This document shows positions 34,423 to 43,045 of a stretch of 51,867 bases of DNA, in pieces. The notes beneath the pieces are model-generated. The model was not told the origin of the DNA. It made no database searches and was given only the letters and a program-made list of their open reading frames with translations. The DNA is taken from assembly GCA_036377595.1 (NCBI GenBank), contig DASUYB010000120.1, positions 1 to 51,867 on the forward strand. The letters are read 5' to 3'. Source of the DNA: Longimicrobium sp. Lineage in GTDB: Bacteria > Gemmatimonadota > Gemmatimonadetes > Longimicrobiales > Longimicrobiaceae. The position numbers and the translations under genes are program-made. Position 1 is the first letter of the stretch. Each line of letters begins with the position of its first letter.

Positions 34423-36396
34423 TCAGACCGGCACGGCCGAGCCGCGGAAGGCGGCCAGGCGCTGCTCCACCTCGGCGCGGTCGGGCGCGGAGGGCATCAG
34501 CTCGAGGTAGCGCTCCAGGTCGCACGCGGCGTCGTCGGCGCGCTCCAGGTCGGCCAGCGCGGCCGCGCGGTTGCGGTACAGCACCGGGTTCGACGGCTCC
34601 AGCGCCACGGCGCGGTCCAGGTCGGCCAGCGACTCGGCCAGGCGCCCGGCGCGGTAGAGGAGCGCCGCCCGGTTCGAGAGGAGCACCGCCTGCGCCGGAT
34701 CGAGCGCGAGCGCGGCGTCGTACTCCTCCAGCGCCTCGTCGGTGCGGCCCAGCACGTCCAGCGCGTGCGCCCGGCCGGCGTGCGCCAGCTTCACCCCCGG
34801 GTCCAGGTCGATCGCCCGCGCGTAGGCCGCCTCGGCCTCCTGCATGCGCCCCAGCCGGCGGAAGCACTGGCCCAGGTTGGTCCACACCTCGGCGTAGGGC
34901 GGGCTCAGGCGGATGGCCTCGTGGTAGTCGCGGATCGCCTCGTCGTACCGGCCCAGCTTCAGGAGCACGTTCCCCCGCTCGTTGAAGTACTCCGAGTAGT
35001 TGGGGTCCATCTCCATGGCGCCGCGGAAGTACTCGATCGCCTTCTCGTAGTCGCGGGTGGCGGTGTAGACCTGGGCGATGTTGTAGAGCAGCACCGAGCG
35101 GTGCAGCCGGTGCCGGTCGCCCGGGACGTACTCCTCGAGCTGGTCGAACCCCGCGCGGCAGAGCTCCACGGCCTCGGCGGGGCGGCCCTGCCGGTGGCGG
35201 ACCAGCGCCAGCCCGTTGTTCAGGAAGACGCGCAGGAAGTGCCGGGTCTCGGGAACGATGGAGGGTGCGTCGAGCAGCGCCAGCGCCTCGAGGAGGTAGT
35301 GCTCGGCCTTGTCGGGGTCGCGCTCGGGAAGGAAGCGGGCGTGCAGCATGGCCATGATGTAGCAGACCCGCGCACGGTCGGTGGGGTCGGTGATCTTCTC
35401 CAGGGCCTCGCTCCGCACCACCTCGTGGGCGCGCTCGGGCTGCCCCGCGGCCACCAGGCAGCCGAAGATGCTCCCCACCAGGTTCCAGCGCGTGTAGTAC
35501 CCGACGCCCGTTCCCAGCGTGGCCAGGTTCGCCAGCACCGGGTCGGCGAAGCGCAGCGCGTCTTCGTAGAAGCCGCGATGGTTGTAGCGCCCCAGGGCGA
35601 ACGCCTGCCAGGTCGGCGCGTTCTCGGGGAACTCGCTCTCCAGCCAGTACCGGATCAGCTCCGGGATGCGGTCCTCCATCTCCTCGAAGTTCCGCTTGAT
35701 CTGCTCCTCGAGCTCCCGTGCCAGGCGCGTCATCTCCGCGGGCGTGCGCGGAACCACCCGGTCCGGGGCAAGGTCCAGGCGCACCACGCTGGCCGGGAGG
35801 CGGTCGCCGATCTGCTCGAGCGCCTCGGCCGCGCCGCCGGGCTCCACGGCCAGCAGCAGGGTCAGCCCGAACTCGCGCCCGCGGCGGCGCACCAGCTCGC
35901 GGAAGAAGCGGCGCACCAGCGCGCCGGCACGGTCGTAGTCGTCGCACGCCAGCACCCGCGCCGGGTGCGACGGGGCCACGCGCGAGAGGGTGTCGAGCAG
36001 GTCGATGATCCCGTGCGGGATGCGGTAGGCGCGGTCCATCGCGTAGTTCCGCACCGCCTCGACGCCCACGGCCGATTCGGTGAGGGTGGACTCGACGCCC
36101 AGCGTTCGCTTCAGCGTGGGGAGAACCGCCGCGATCTCGCGTGCGTGCTTCTCCAGCAGCGCGGGGTCGTGCGCCTCGGCCAGGGGAAGCACGCCGCCCA
36201 GCAGGGTGTTGACCCCCGCCCAGAGCCCGTTCTCGCTGACGTCGCAGGGGAGGAGCCGGGCGCCGCCGGCCTCTCCGCCGGCGCGGCCGATCCACTCCGT
36301 CAGGACCCGGCGGCGGCTGCTGCCGCGGGGCGCTTCCAGCACGATCACGCGGCCGGCGGCGGCCGTGGGGGCGGGCAGCTCTCGCTCCACTTGCAT
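34423..36396 (-). CDS. Degenerate P-loop/TPR protein next to a Cys peptide gene
   Basis: The product has 657 residues. Residues 1-300 resemble an AAA/STAND-type ATPase. A Walker A-like LEAPRGSSRRRVL lacks the Lys, while a Walker B-like ARVLACDDYD is kept. The C-terminal 350 residues are tetratricopeptide repeats (YEKAIEYFRGAMEMDPNYSE, YDEAIRDYHEAIRLSPPYAE, EEYDAALALDPAQAV). No signal peptide or membrane segment is seen. GGAGAAGAG precedes the ATG. It lies 94 bp behind the peptide gene at 36491-36616, so it may bind, sense or process that peptide. Function is not known. Confidence 0.82.
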   Translation of the reverse strand: MQVERELPAPTAAAGRVIVLEAPRGSSRRRVLTEWIGRAGGEAGGARLLPCDVSENGLWAGVNTLLGGVLPLAEAHDPALLEKHAREIAAVLPTLKRTLGVESTLTESAVGVEAVRNYAMDRAYRIPHGIIDLLDTLSRVAPSHPARVLACDDYDRAGALVRRFFRELVRRRGREFGLTLLLAVEPGGAAEALEQIGDRLPASVVRLDLAPDRVVPRTPAEMTRLARELEEQIKRNFEEMEDRIPELIRYWLESEFPENAPTWQAFALGRYNHRGFYEDALRFADPVLANLATLGTGVGYYTRWNLVGSIFGCLVAAGQPERAHEVVRSEALEKITDPTDRARVCYIMAMLHARFLPERDPDKAEHYLLEALALLDAPSIVPETRHFLRVFLNNGLALVRHRQGRPAEAVELCRAGFDQLEEYVPGDRHRLHRSVLLYNIAQVYTATRDYEKAIEYFRGAMEMDPNYSEYFNERGNVLLKLGRYDEAIRDYHEAIRLSPPYAEVWTNLGQCFRRLGRMQEAEAAYARAIDLDPGVKLAHAGRAHALDVLGRTDEALEEYDAALALDPAQAVLLSNRAALLYRAGRLAESLADLDRAVALEPSNPVLYRNRAAALADLERADDAACDLERYLELMPSAPDRAEVEQRLAAFRGSAVPV

Positions 36397-36454
36397 CTTG
36401 GGCTCTTCTCCGTCGGACGGTGGCCGGCATGGCCGGCGGGTGGAGGTGGAGGGT

Positions 36455-36481
36455 GGCCGGCCGCGGGGTGCGCGGCCGGCC
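36455..36481 (-). promoter_or_regulatory. Hairpin between the Cys peptide and TPR genes
   Basis: An 11-bp perfect stem (GGCCGGCCGCG, 36455-36465, with 36471-36481) has a 5-nt loop and no U-tract. It could cut read-through or protect the 3' end of the peptide message, so that peptide exceeds TPR protein. Confidence 0.55.
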
Positions 36482-36490
36482 TGTTACGGC

Positions 36491-36616
36491 TCAGGCGGTC
36501 GGGGGCGGCAGGGTGCTCTGTCCCTGGCACCACGGCGCCTCGGGGCACTCCCAGCAGTCGTACGTGGCGGCGCTGGTGTTGAGCGTGTCACTGCCGTAGG
36601 GGTCGAGCGTGAACAT
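36491..36616 (-). CDS. 41-residue Cys peptide, possible RiPP or signal precursor
   Basis: The frame starts at ATG 36616, with a very strong GGAGGAGGAG site 4-6 nt upstream, and stops at 36491. It begins MFTLDPYGSDTLNTSAATYD, continues CWECPEAPWCQGQ and ends STLPPPTA. The three-Cys CWECPEAPWC block and the Ser/Thr-rich N-terminal half look like a small precursor peptide. It lacks the MKKL-type leader of the four pinensin-like peptides here and has no signal sequence. Its near-consensus promoter and the TPR gene 94 bp behind indicate a two-gene unit. Confidence 0.75.
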   Translation of the reverse strand: MFTLDPYGSDTLNTSAATYDCWECPEAPWCQGQSTLPPPTA

Positions 36617-36660
36617 CTCTCCTCCTCCGTGAAGTGGGATAGGAAACAACTGGCGGGATG

Positions 36661-36689
36661 ATCATATGCGTAGAATCATTATCAGTCAA
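36661..36689 (-). promoter_or_regulatory. Strong promoter of the Cys peptide gene
   Basis: On the minus strand TTGACT (36684-36689), a 17-nt spacer and TATGAT (36661-36666) are close to the sigma-70 consensus. The start point should fall near 36654, giving a leader of about 38 nt. Confidence 0.8.
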
Positions 36690-36744
36690 GATATGTGTAA
36701 ACGTACGATTCCACGCACTCGGTGCGGAGAATGTCGCGATGAGT

Positions 36745-36771
36745 AAAAAAACCAGTGAGAATGCTGGTTTT
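36745..36771 (-). terminator. Intrinsic terminator upstream of the Cys peptide promoter
   Basis: AAAACCAG (36748-36755) pairs with CTGGTTTT (36764-36771). Read on the minus strand it is followed by a run of seven T. No minus-strand gene lies directly upstream, so it either insulates the peptide promoter or ends an unseen small RNA. Confidence 0.7.
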
Positions 36772-36896
36772 CGTGTGCTTCGCTTCGATTCAAGATTGCA
36801 AACTGGGGGATAGCGTCTTGTAGAAGCGTGATTCAGCAGCCCTCGCGATCTGCAAACGCATCCAGGGTGACGTGGAGATCGTCCGAGTCGGCGTGG

Positions 36897-36925
36897 TTGC
36901 CCGCGCTCGTCCGCGAGGCTACCTT
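36897..36925 (+). promoter_or_regulatory. Promoter of tdk
   Basis: TTGCCC (36897-36902), a 17-nt spacer and TACCTT (36920-36925) lie 62 bp before the tdk start. Confidence 0.4.
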
Positions 36926-36987
36926 TCCGCCGCCAATCCCCTCCGCAGTTTCCGCGAGAGCCAACCCCCGCAGCACGCTTCGGGTCC

Positions 36988-37674
36988 TTGAGAGACGTCA
37001 CGCTCTACCAGGGCGACGGCCAGGGCTGGGTCGAGGTCATCACCGGCGTGATGTTCTCGGGCAAGTCCGAGGAGCTGATCCGCCGCGTACGCCGCGCGCT
37101 GATCGCGCGCCGCCGCGTGCAGGTGTTCAAGTCCGCCCTCGACGACCGCTATCACGGCATCGGCCACGTCAGCTCGCACGACGGCACCGGCGTGGACGCC
37201 GTGCCCGTGCGCTCCAGCCTGGAGGTGGCGCAGCGGGTCCATCCGCAGACGCAGGTCATCGCCATCGACGAGGCGCAGTTCCTGGACGACGGGATCGTCG
37301 ACGTGATCAGCGCGCTGGCCGACCGCGGCGCGCGGGTGATCGTGGCGGGGATCGACATGGACTTCCGCGGCGAGCCGTTCGGGCCCATGCCGCGCATCCT
37401 GGCGCTGGCCGAGGCGGTGGACAAGCTGCACGCCATCTGCATGGTCTGCGGGGCGTCGGCTACGCGCAACCAGCGGCTGGTGAACGGCGAGCCGGCGCCG
37501 TACGAGGGCCCGGTGGTGCAGGTGGGCGGGCACGAGAGCTACGAGGCGCGCTGCCGTCGGTGCCACCAGGTGCCGAGCGCCGGCCGCTACCAGATGGACC
37601 TGCTCGAGGCCATCGAGGCCGAGCCCGTGGAGGCGCGCGTGCTGACCATCGACAGCCTGCGCAAGCGCGCATAG
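36988..37674 (+). CDS. tdk: Thymidine kinase (type II)
   Basis: Tdk phosphorylates thymidine in the salvage pathway. The product has 228 residues. The P-loop is [15 protein letters not shown], the Mg-binding/DEAQ motif is [12 protein letters not shown], and [14 protein letters not shown] is the lasso-domain lead. Two zinc pairs are CMVCG and CRRCH. Translation seems to start at TTG 36988, since no ATG lies before the P-loop. A short N-terminal extension ([15 protein letters not shown]) is present. An intrinsic terminator follows. Confidence 0.94.
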   Translation: MRDVTLYQGDGQGWVEVITGVMFSGKSEELIRRVRRALIARRRVQVFKSALDDRYHGIGHVSSHDGTGVDAVPVRSSLEVAQRVHPQTQVIAIDEAQFLDDGIVDVISALADRGARVIVAGIDMDFRGEPFGPMPRILALAEAVDKLHAICMVCGASATRNQRLVNGEPAPYEGPVVQVGGHESYEARCRRCHQVPSAGRYQMDLLEAIEAEPVEARVLTIDSLRKRA

Positions 37675-37699
37675 CGCATCCTCAGGCGTCCCGAAGAGA

Positions 37700-37740
37700 A
37701 CGGCCGCGCACCGGAGCCCGGTTGCGCGGCCGTCTTACTT
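37700..37740 (+). terminator. Terminator of tdk
   Basis: An 11-bp perfect stem (ACGGCCGCGCA, 37700-37710, with 37723-37733) is followed by CTTACTT. Confidence 0.8.
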
Positions 37741-37744
37741 GATC

Positions 37745-38170
37745 CCAGGCTCCGCATCAGGTGGGCGTTCGTCGATACCCGCGCGGAACTCCGCTGTCAC
37801 CAACGGCGCGTGCGTGGAGCACGAAGAACGCAGCACTTTCGCCGCTCTGGTTACGGTTTCGGAACGTCGCTCGCGGAGCCGACGGCTGACGGATGGGTTG
37901 TATCTCTAGAAAATATTGTCCTAAATCTGTCGATACTGATATGCTGCCCCGTTCATCTCCAGCAATTTCATCCAAATGGCTTTGCGAGTTCTGTCGCAGA
38001 ATGTAGCAGCGATCAAACCACTCCCCTTTTTGGCCGTTTGCCGTTATCAATAGTGCACGTTCCGCCACCACCGGGAACGCGCTGGCCCGATCTTCGCGTT
38101 GGGCGCGCGCCGTTAGCCCGGTAAACAAACGATGTGCAGAGGACCTCGCGCGCCCAATGAGGCGCGCCGC
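37745..38170. other. AT-richer block without a convincing gene
   Basis: About 430 bp, near half A+T between roughly 37860 and 38060, interrupts the GC-rich background. A minus-strand frame here reads GEWFDRCYILRQNSQ and SVSTDLGQYFLEIQ, which looks protein-like. It has no clear start or binding site and ends in sequence that resembles noise. I read it as a decayed acquired fragment. Confidence 0.45.
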
Positions 38171-38200
38171 AGCCCATGAGGCAACCCAGGGAGCCGTGAG

Positions 38201-38725
38201 ATGGCGAAGCGTTACGAAGTGGAGATCACCTTCCAGCAGACGGTGCGCTACGCCGTCGATGCCGTGACCCGCAAGGCCGCGGAAGACCTGGCGCTGGAGC
38301 AATGGCGCGAGGGCGACGAGGCCAACGCCGTGGGAAGCGAGTGCTGCGACCTGGTGGCGGTGTGCTCGGCCGAGGTGCCGAACGGCGAAGGGTGCGCGCG
38401 CGACGCCGACAAGGCGTTCCGCTACCTGCGGGACCGCGAGCTGGTGATCGAGATGCTGGACGACGACGCGTTCAACCCCAGCGTCCACGACGCGGTGAGC
38501 GCCGAGGACGTGGCCATCCACCTGGGGTGGCGCCGGAAAGACCGCATCCCCGACACCGCCCGCGCCGGCCGCGCGCTGGACGCCCTCTGCAGGTCACGCC
38601 GCGTCGTCTGCTTCACCCGCCCCAGGGTCCGCGCCGGAGAGCGCGGCGAGATTCGCCTCTTCTGCACTCCCCAACATCTCGAAAAGCTGACCAACCTCCT
38701 CGAGCCGGAGCTCGCGGGGGTGTAG
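38201..38725 (+). CDS. Hypothetical protein
   Basis: The protein has 174 residues starting MAKRYEVEITFQQTVRYAVD, with GGGAG upstream. The N-terminal 40 residues resemble beta-strand-helix DpnD/PcfM-like segments that often open small prokaryotic proteins. A middle region (FRYLRDRELVIEMLDDDAFN) and a C-terminal winged-helix-like stretch (RAGRALDALCRSRRVVCFTR) follow. I cannot assign a family. A good terminator follows. Confidence 0.78.
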   Translation: MAKRYEVEITFQQTVRYAVDAVTRKAAEDLALEQWREGDEANAVGSECCDLVAVCSAEVPNGEGCARDADKAFRYLRDRELVIEMLDDDAFNPSVHDAVSAEDVAIHLGWRRKDRIPDTARAGRALDALCRSRRVVCFTRPRVRAGERGEIRLFCTPQHLEKLTNLLEPELAGV

Positions 38726-38758
38726 CCGCTTCCCGGGTGGGCGATACTCGACGCGAAC

Positions 38759-38786
38759 GGCCGCCGATCCGGCGGCCTTTTGCTTT
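38759..38786 (+). terminator. Terminator of the hypothetical gene
   Basis: The stem GGCCGCC/GGCGGCC with a 5-nt loop is followed by TTTTGCTTTT. Confidence 0.85.
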
Positions 38787-38795
38787 TCTGGCGAT

Positions 38796-38831
38796 GAAAA
38801 AGCAGGCCGGAGCATTCCCGCTCCGGCCTGC
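38796..38831 (-). terminator. Terminator of lspA copy 1
   Basis: A 12-bp perfect stem (GCAGGCCGGAGC, 38802-38813, with 38820-38831) is followed on the minus strand by TTTTTC. It abuts the plus-strand terminator of the convergent gene. Confidence 0.85.
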
Positions 38832-38855
38832 CGCGTCCCGTGACCGTGATGGAGA

Positions 38856-39494
38856 TCAGTCGCCCATCTCCGACGCCACCCGCAGCGGGCGCTTGCCGCG
38901 GCGCGCGCGGCCCATCAGCTCGAAAACCATCACGGGGACTGCCAGAAGCATCGACAGGATCAGCGCCACGTCGGCCACGTTGCCGGGCGGCAGCCAGAGG
39001 CCGGCCCAGTGGATCGACAGGTAGTCGGTCACGCCCCAGTGCACCACGCGCTCGCCCAGGTTCCCCAGCATCCCGCCCATCATCAGTCCCGCGAAGGCCC
39101 ACGCCCACCCGCGCTGGCCACGCGGCAGGCGATGCCCGCGCTGCACGATCTCCAGCAGCAGCACGGCGCCCAGCACCGCCGCGCCCGCCGCGATCACCAT
39201 CCGCGAGGCCAGCGGCAGGTTGCCCCAAAGCCCCAGCACCATGGCCGGGTTGCGCACGTGCCAGAACGCCACGCGGTTGGGGACGACCTCGCGCAGCACG
39301 CCGAGCGGGACGCTGCGCGCGACGAGGTACTTTACCGCCCAGTCGAGCAGCGCCACGGCGAGCGCGATCAATCCGGCGGGGATCCAGCCGCGCATCGGCT
39401 CGCGGTCGGCCGCGCGACGGTTCGGCCGGGCGTCGCGTGGGGTGAGGCGGAAATGTCGGTGAACGGGGGAGATCGGGTGGGTCGAATCGGCCAC
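38856..39494 (-). CDS. lspA: LspA-like signal peptidase II, copy 1, with Asp-to-Glu change
   Basis: LspA removes signal peptides from prolipoproteins in the inner membrane. The product has 212 residues with four hydrophobic segments after a basic N-terminal extension. Family boxes are LLDWAVKYLVA, HVRNPAMVLGLWG, GNLGERVVHWGVTDY and PGNVADVAL. In known LspA the last two are GNxxDR and FNxAD and carry the two catalytic Asp. Here the first Asp is Glu (GNLGER), while the second remains. Activity is therefore uncertain. A paralogue with the same change lies 300 bp upstream on the same strand. Confidence 0.82.
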   Translation of the reverse strand: MADSTHPISPVHRHFRLTPRDARPNRRAADREPMRGWIPAGLIALAVALLDWAVKYLVARSVPLGVLREVVPNRVAFWHVRNPAMVLGLWGNLPLASRMVIAAGAAVLGAVLLLEIVQRGHRLPRGQRGWAWAFAGLMMGGMLGNLGERVVHWGVTDYLSIHWAGLWLPPGNVADVALILSMLLAVPVMVFELMGRARRGKRPLRVASEMGD

Positions 39495-39740
39495 GGATCA
39501 AGGCTCCACGGGTGATGGTGTCCGCTCCGTCGGACCGGCCTTTTCCTCAAGATGCGCACCGATGCGGCAACCGGATTGTCTCCATCTCCGGAAATGCTGG
39601 AATATCAGGAACTTGCCGCGAAGATGGTGAACGAAGGCATACGGCTGGTCACGAGATTCCGTGCGCACTACATGTGTTCTCCGTGCCACAGGTGTACCAG
39701 CGCTGTCCCGCGCATCTCCGCACTTTGTCGCGGAGACGCG

Positions 39741-39771
39741 AAAACGCCGCGACGTCCTGCCGTCGCGGCGT
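39741..39771 (-). terminator. Terminator of lspA copy 2
   Basis: An 11-bp perfect stem (ACGCCGCGACG with CGTCGCGGCGT) is followed on the minus strand by TTTTCG. The remaining 245 bp up to lspA copy 1 shows no gene. Confidence 0.75.
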
Positions 39772-39795
39772 CCCCTGCTGCGTTCGCGATGTCGC

Positions 39796-40476
39796 TCAGT
39801 CGCCCGTAGCCGCCTCCACCGCCGCGGGCTCGGCGAGCGGGTCCTTGCCGCGGCGCGAGCGGCCGATCAGCTCGAACAGGATCACGGGGATGGAGAGCGG
39901 CATCGACAGGAAGAGCGCGATGTCGGCCAGGTTCCCCGGCGGCAGCCAGTAGTCGCCCCAGCGCAGGGAGATGTAGTCCGTGACGCCCCAGTGCACCACG
40001 CGCTCGCCCAGGTTCCCCAGCATCCCGCCCAGCACCAGCCCGATGAACACCCACGCCCACGCCCGGTGCCGGCGCGGGAAGCGGTGGCCGCGTCCCAGGA
40101 TCTGCAGCAGCACGACGGCGCCCAGCACCGCGGCCACGACGGCGATCACCTTGCGCGTGCCCAGCGGGAAGTTCTCCCACAGCCCCAGCACCATGGCGGG
40201 GTTGCGCACGTGCCAGAACGCCAGCCGCCCGGGGATCACCTCGCGCAGGTCGTCGAGCGGAATGTTGAGGGCGATGAGGAACTTGGTCGTCCAGTCCAGC
40301 AGCGCCACGCCCAGCGCGATCAGCGCGGTGGGAATCCAGCCGCGCATCGGCTCGCGGTCCGCCGCGCGCCGCCCGGGCGAGCGCTCGGGCTCGACCCGCG
40401 CCCGGCGATGCCCCAGCGCCCGCCTCGCGGCTCTGCGGATCGGGTGGTTCGAAGGGCTCACGTGATGGTGCTCCAC
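39796..40476 (-). CDS. lspA: LspA-like signal peptidase II, copy 2, with Asp-to-Glu change
   Basis: The product has 226 residues and is clearly paralogous to copy 1. They share RRAADREPMRGWIP, FWHVRNPAMVLGLW, GGMLGNLGERVVHWGVTDY and LPPGN(V/L)AD. Four membrane segments are predicted. The catalytic Asp of GNxxDR is again Glu, so the change predates the duplication. The N-terminal 40 residues are basic and variable between the copies. The last residues (PLAEPAAVEAATGD) differ from copy 1, suggesting time for specialisation. Each copy has its own terminator. Confidence 0.82.
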   Translation of the reverse strand: MEHHHVSPSNHPIRRAARRALGHRRARVEPERSPGRRAADREPMRGWIPTALIALGVALLDWTTKFLIALNIPLDDLREVIPGRLAFWHVRNPAMVLGLWENFPLGTRKVIAVVAAVLGAVVLLQILGRGHRFPRRHRAWAWVFIGLVLGGMLGNLGERVVHWGVTDYISLRWGDYWLPPGNLADIALFLSMPLSIPVILFELIGRSRRGKDPLAEPAAVEAATGD

Positions 40477-40575
40477 CGGTTTACGTGTATCGTCTCACCA
40501 CCCGTGCAGATTCAAGATGCGGGCCGATGGTGGATCTCACCCGCGAATTCTTACCAGATTTGAAAACAGCAAGGT

Positions 40576-40656
40576 TCACGCAGAGTCAGCAGAGTCAGCG
40601 GAGAACAGCAGCCGGCTGCAGCCGTTCTCTCTGCTGACCCTGCTGACTCTGCGTGA
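40576..40656. repeat. Palindromic repeat A, copy 4
   Basis: The arms tcacgcagagtcagcag and ctgctgactctgcgtga pair fully, and the centre adds a second palindrome around cagccggctg. It lies 24 bp beyond the stop of the Cys-rich peptide gene and may end its transcript. Confidence 0.87.
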
Positions 40657-40679
40657 CAAAATTCTTTCTGGTATTCCGC

Positions 40680-41060
40680 TTATGGGCAGGGGCAGCGCTG
40701 GGGGATGTCGCTGCCGAAGCTCTGGCAGAAGCCGCAGGTGTCGTCGGCGAGGTTGACCGTGTAGTCCTGCGTGGTGCAGCCCACGCAGCTCAGCGCGTTG
40801 TTGTTGGTGGGGCAGGTCGTTCCGGTGCCGCCGGTGCCGCCCGTTCCGCAGGTACCGGTGGCGGGGCAGTCCATCGGGTCGCCGGTCTCGAACACGCAGA
40901 TCAGCTGGCCGCAGGTCTGCGGGCCGCAGGTGTTCTCGGGGCCGCAGGTGCTGCCGCGGAAGGTGCCGTATCCCCGCACGGTGCCCGTCTCGGGCAGGCG
41001 CGCGGCGGTGGTGAACGACTCCACGGCCAGCTCGCCGACGTCCAGCTTCAGCTTCCTCAT
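40680..41060 (-). CDS. Long Cys-rich peptide with pinensin-like leader (4 of 4)
   Basis: The 126-residue peptide begins MRKLKLDVGELAVESF, has TGTVRGYGT at the transition, and then a long core with fourteen Cys. The core includes STCGPENTCGPQTCGQLIC, a Gly/Thr run (GTGGTGGTGTTC) and the end CGFCQSF ... CPCP. It is the longest of the four related precursors. GAGGAG precedes ATG 41060. No maturation gene adjoins it; tgt lies divergently upstream. Confidence 0.8.
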   Translation of the reverse strand: MRKLKLDVGELAVESFTTAARLPETGTVRGYGTFRGSTCGPENTCGPQTCGQLICVFETGDPMDCPATGTCGTGGTGGTGTTCPTNNNALSCVGCTTQDYTVNLADDTCGFCQSFGSDIPQRCPCP

Positions 41061-41302
41061 CGGATCTCCTCTTGCGGGGGATGGGGTCGAACGCGCGAGA
41101 TGCGTCATTCGTGGGATTGATCATTGAAGGAATCCGCAGGTAAACGCAATCTCCATCCATCCCACCACCTCCGTTTTACGCCATTTCCGATCCGGTGCCG
41201 ATCTCGTAGGACGGCGGCGCTTCCCACGCCCGTCTTCGCTTGCATTCGCGCGCATCCTCCGCCAAACTACCGGCTTACGCTCAGGCCACCCCGCGCGAGT
41301 GA

Positions 41303-42499
<1,197 letters not shown>

Positions 42500-42560
42500 A
42501 AAGAACGAGCTGGCATTCGCGCCGTGCCCGGTTCGTGCACGCCACGAGCGAAGCGAGCCC

Positions 42561-42609
42561 GTCCCTCCCCCAGTCGGTTTTGGGGGAGGGACAGGCGCGA
42601 AGCGCCAGG
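42561..42609 (+). repeat. Intergenic hairpin repeat F, copy 1
   Basis: Arms gtccctcccccagtc and tgggggagggac enclose a short loop, then ggcgcgaagcgcc forms a second stem. A close relative lies at 45546-45602. It fills the gap between tgt and yajC. Confidence 0.7.
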
Positions 42610-42714
42610 GAGAGGGCGGGACAGCGGCGGATCGCGAGGAATCGGATACCGTGCAGGAACCGCCGGGGTACAATCGAGCAGAGCCAACCGAATACCGATC
42701 ACGGAGACGGATAG

Positions 42715-43041
42715 ATGGACATCGCGACGCTGATGCTGGCGCAGTCACAGGGAGCCAACCCGCTGGGGACGCTCATCTTCCCCATCGCCATCCTCGCCAT
42801 CTTCTACTTCATCCTGATCGTCCCCCAGCGGCGGCAGCTGAAGGAGCACCAGAACCTGGTGGCCGCGCTGCAGAAGGGCGACCAGGTGGTCACCGCGGGC
42901 GGGCTGGTGGGCGAGATCACGGGGATCAAGGACGACGTGGTGCAGCTGCGCACCGGCTCGTCGACCGTGCTGGTGGAGAAGAGCCGCATCGTCAAGCGCA
43001 CCGGGGGCGCCGGGGCCGACAAGCCGGCCGCGGGGAACTGA
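42715..43041 (+). CDS. yajC: Sec translocon accessory protein YajC
   Basis: The 108-residue protein has one membrane helix (residues 18-36, GTLIFPIAILAIFYFILIV) followed by PQRRQLKEHQNLVAALQKGD and GGLVGEITGIKDD, the YajC signature. It associates with SecDF, encoded 20 kb away in this window. GGAGACGG lies near the start. Peptide deformylase starts 4 bp after its stop. Confidence 0.94.
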   Translation: MDIATLMLAQSQGANPLGTLIFPIAILAIFYFILIVPQRRQLKEHQNLVAALQKGDQVVTAGGLVGEITGIKDDVVQLRTGSSTVLVEKSRIVKRTGGAGADKPAAGN

Positions 43042-43045
43042 CGAC

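Noticed and set aside
37810-38124. A 104-codon plus-strand frame after tdk
   Set aside because: No binding site, no domain, and a composition change inside the frame.
38080-38130. Possible integron attC-like core (gttgggc near gcgcgcgcc)
   Set aside because: No matching partner core at the right distance and no cassette structure or integrase nearby.
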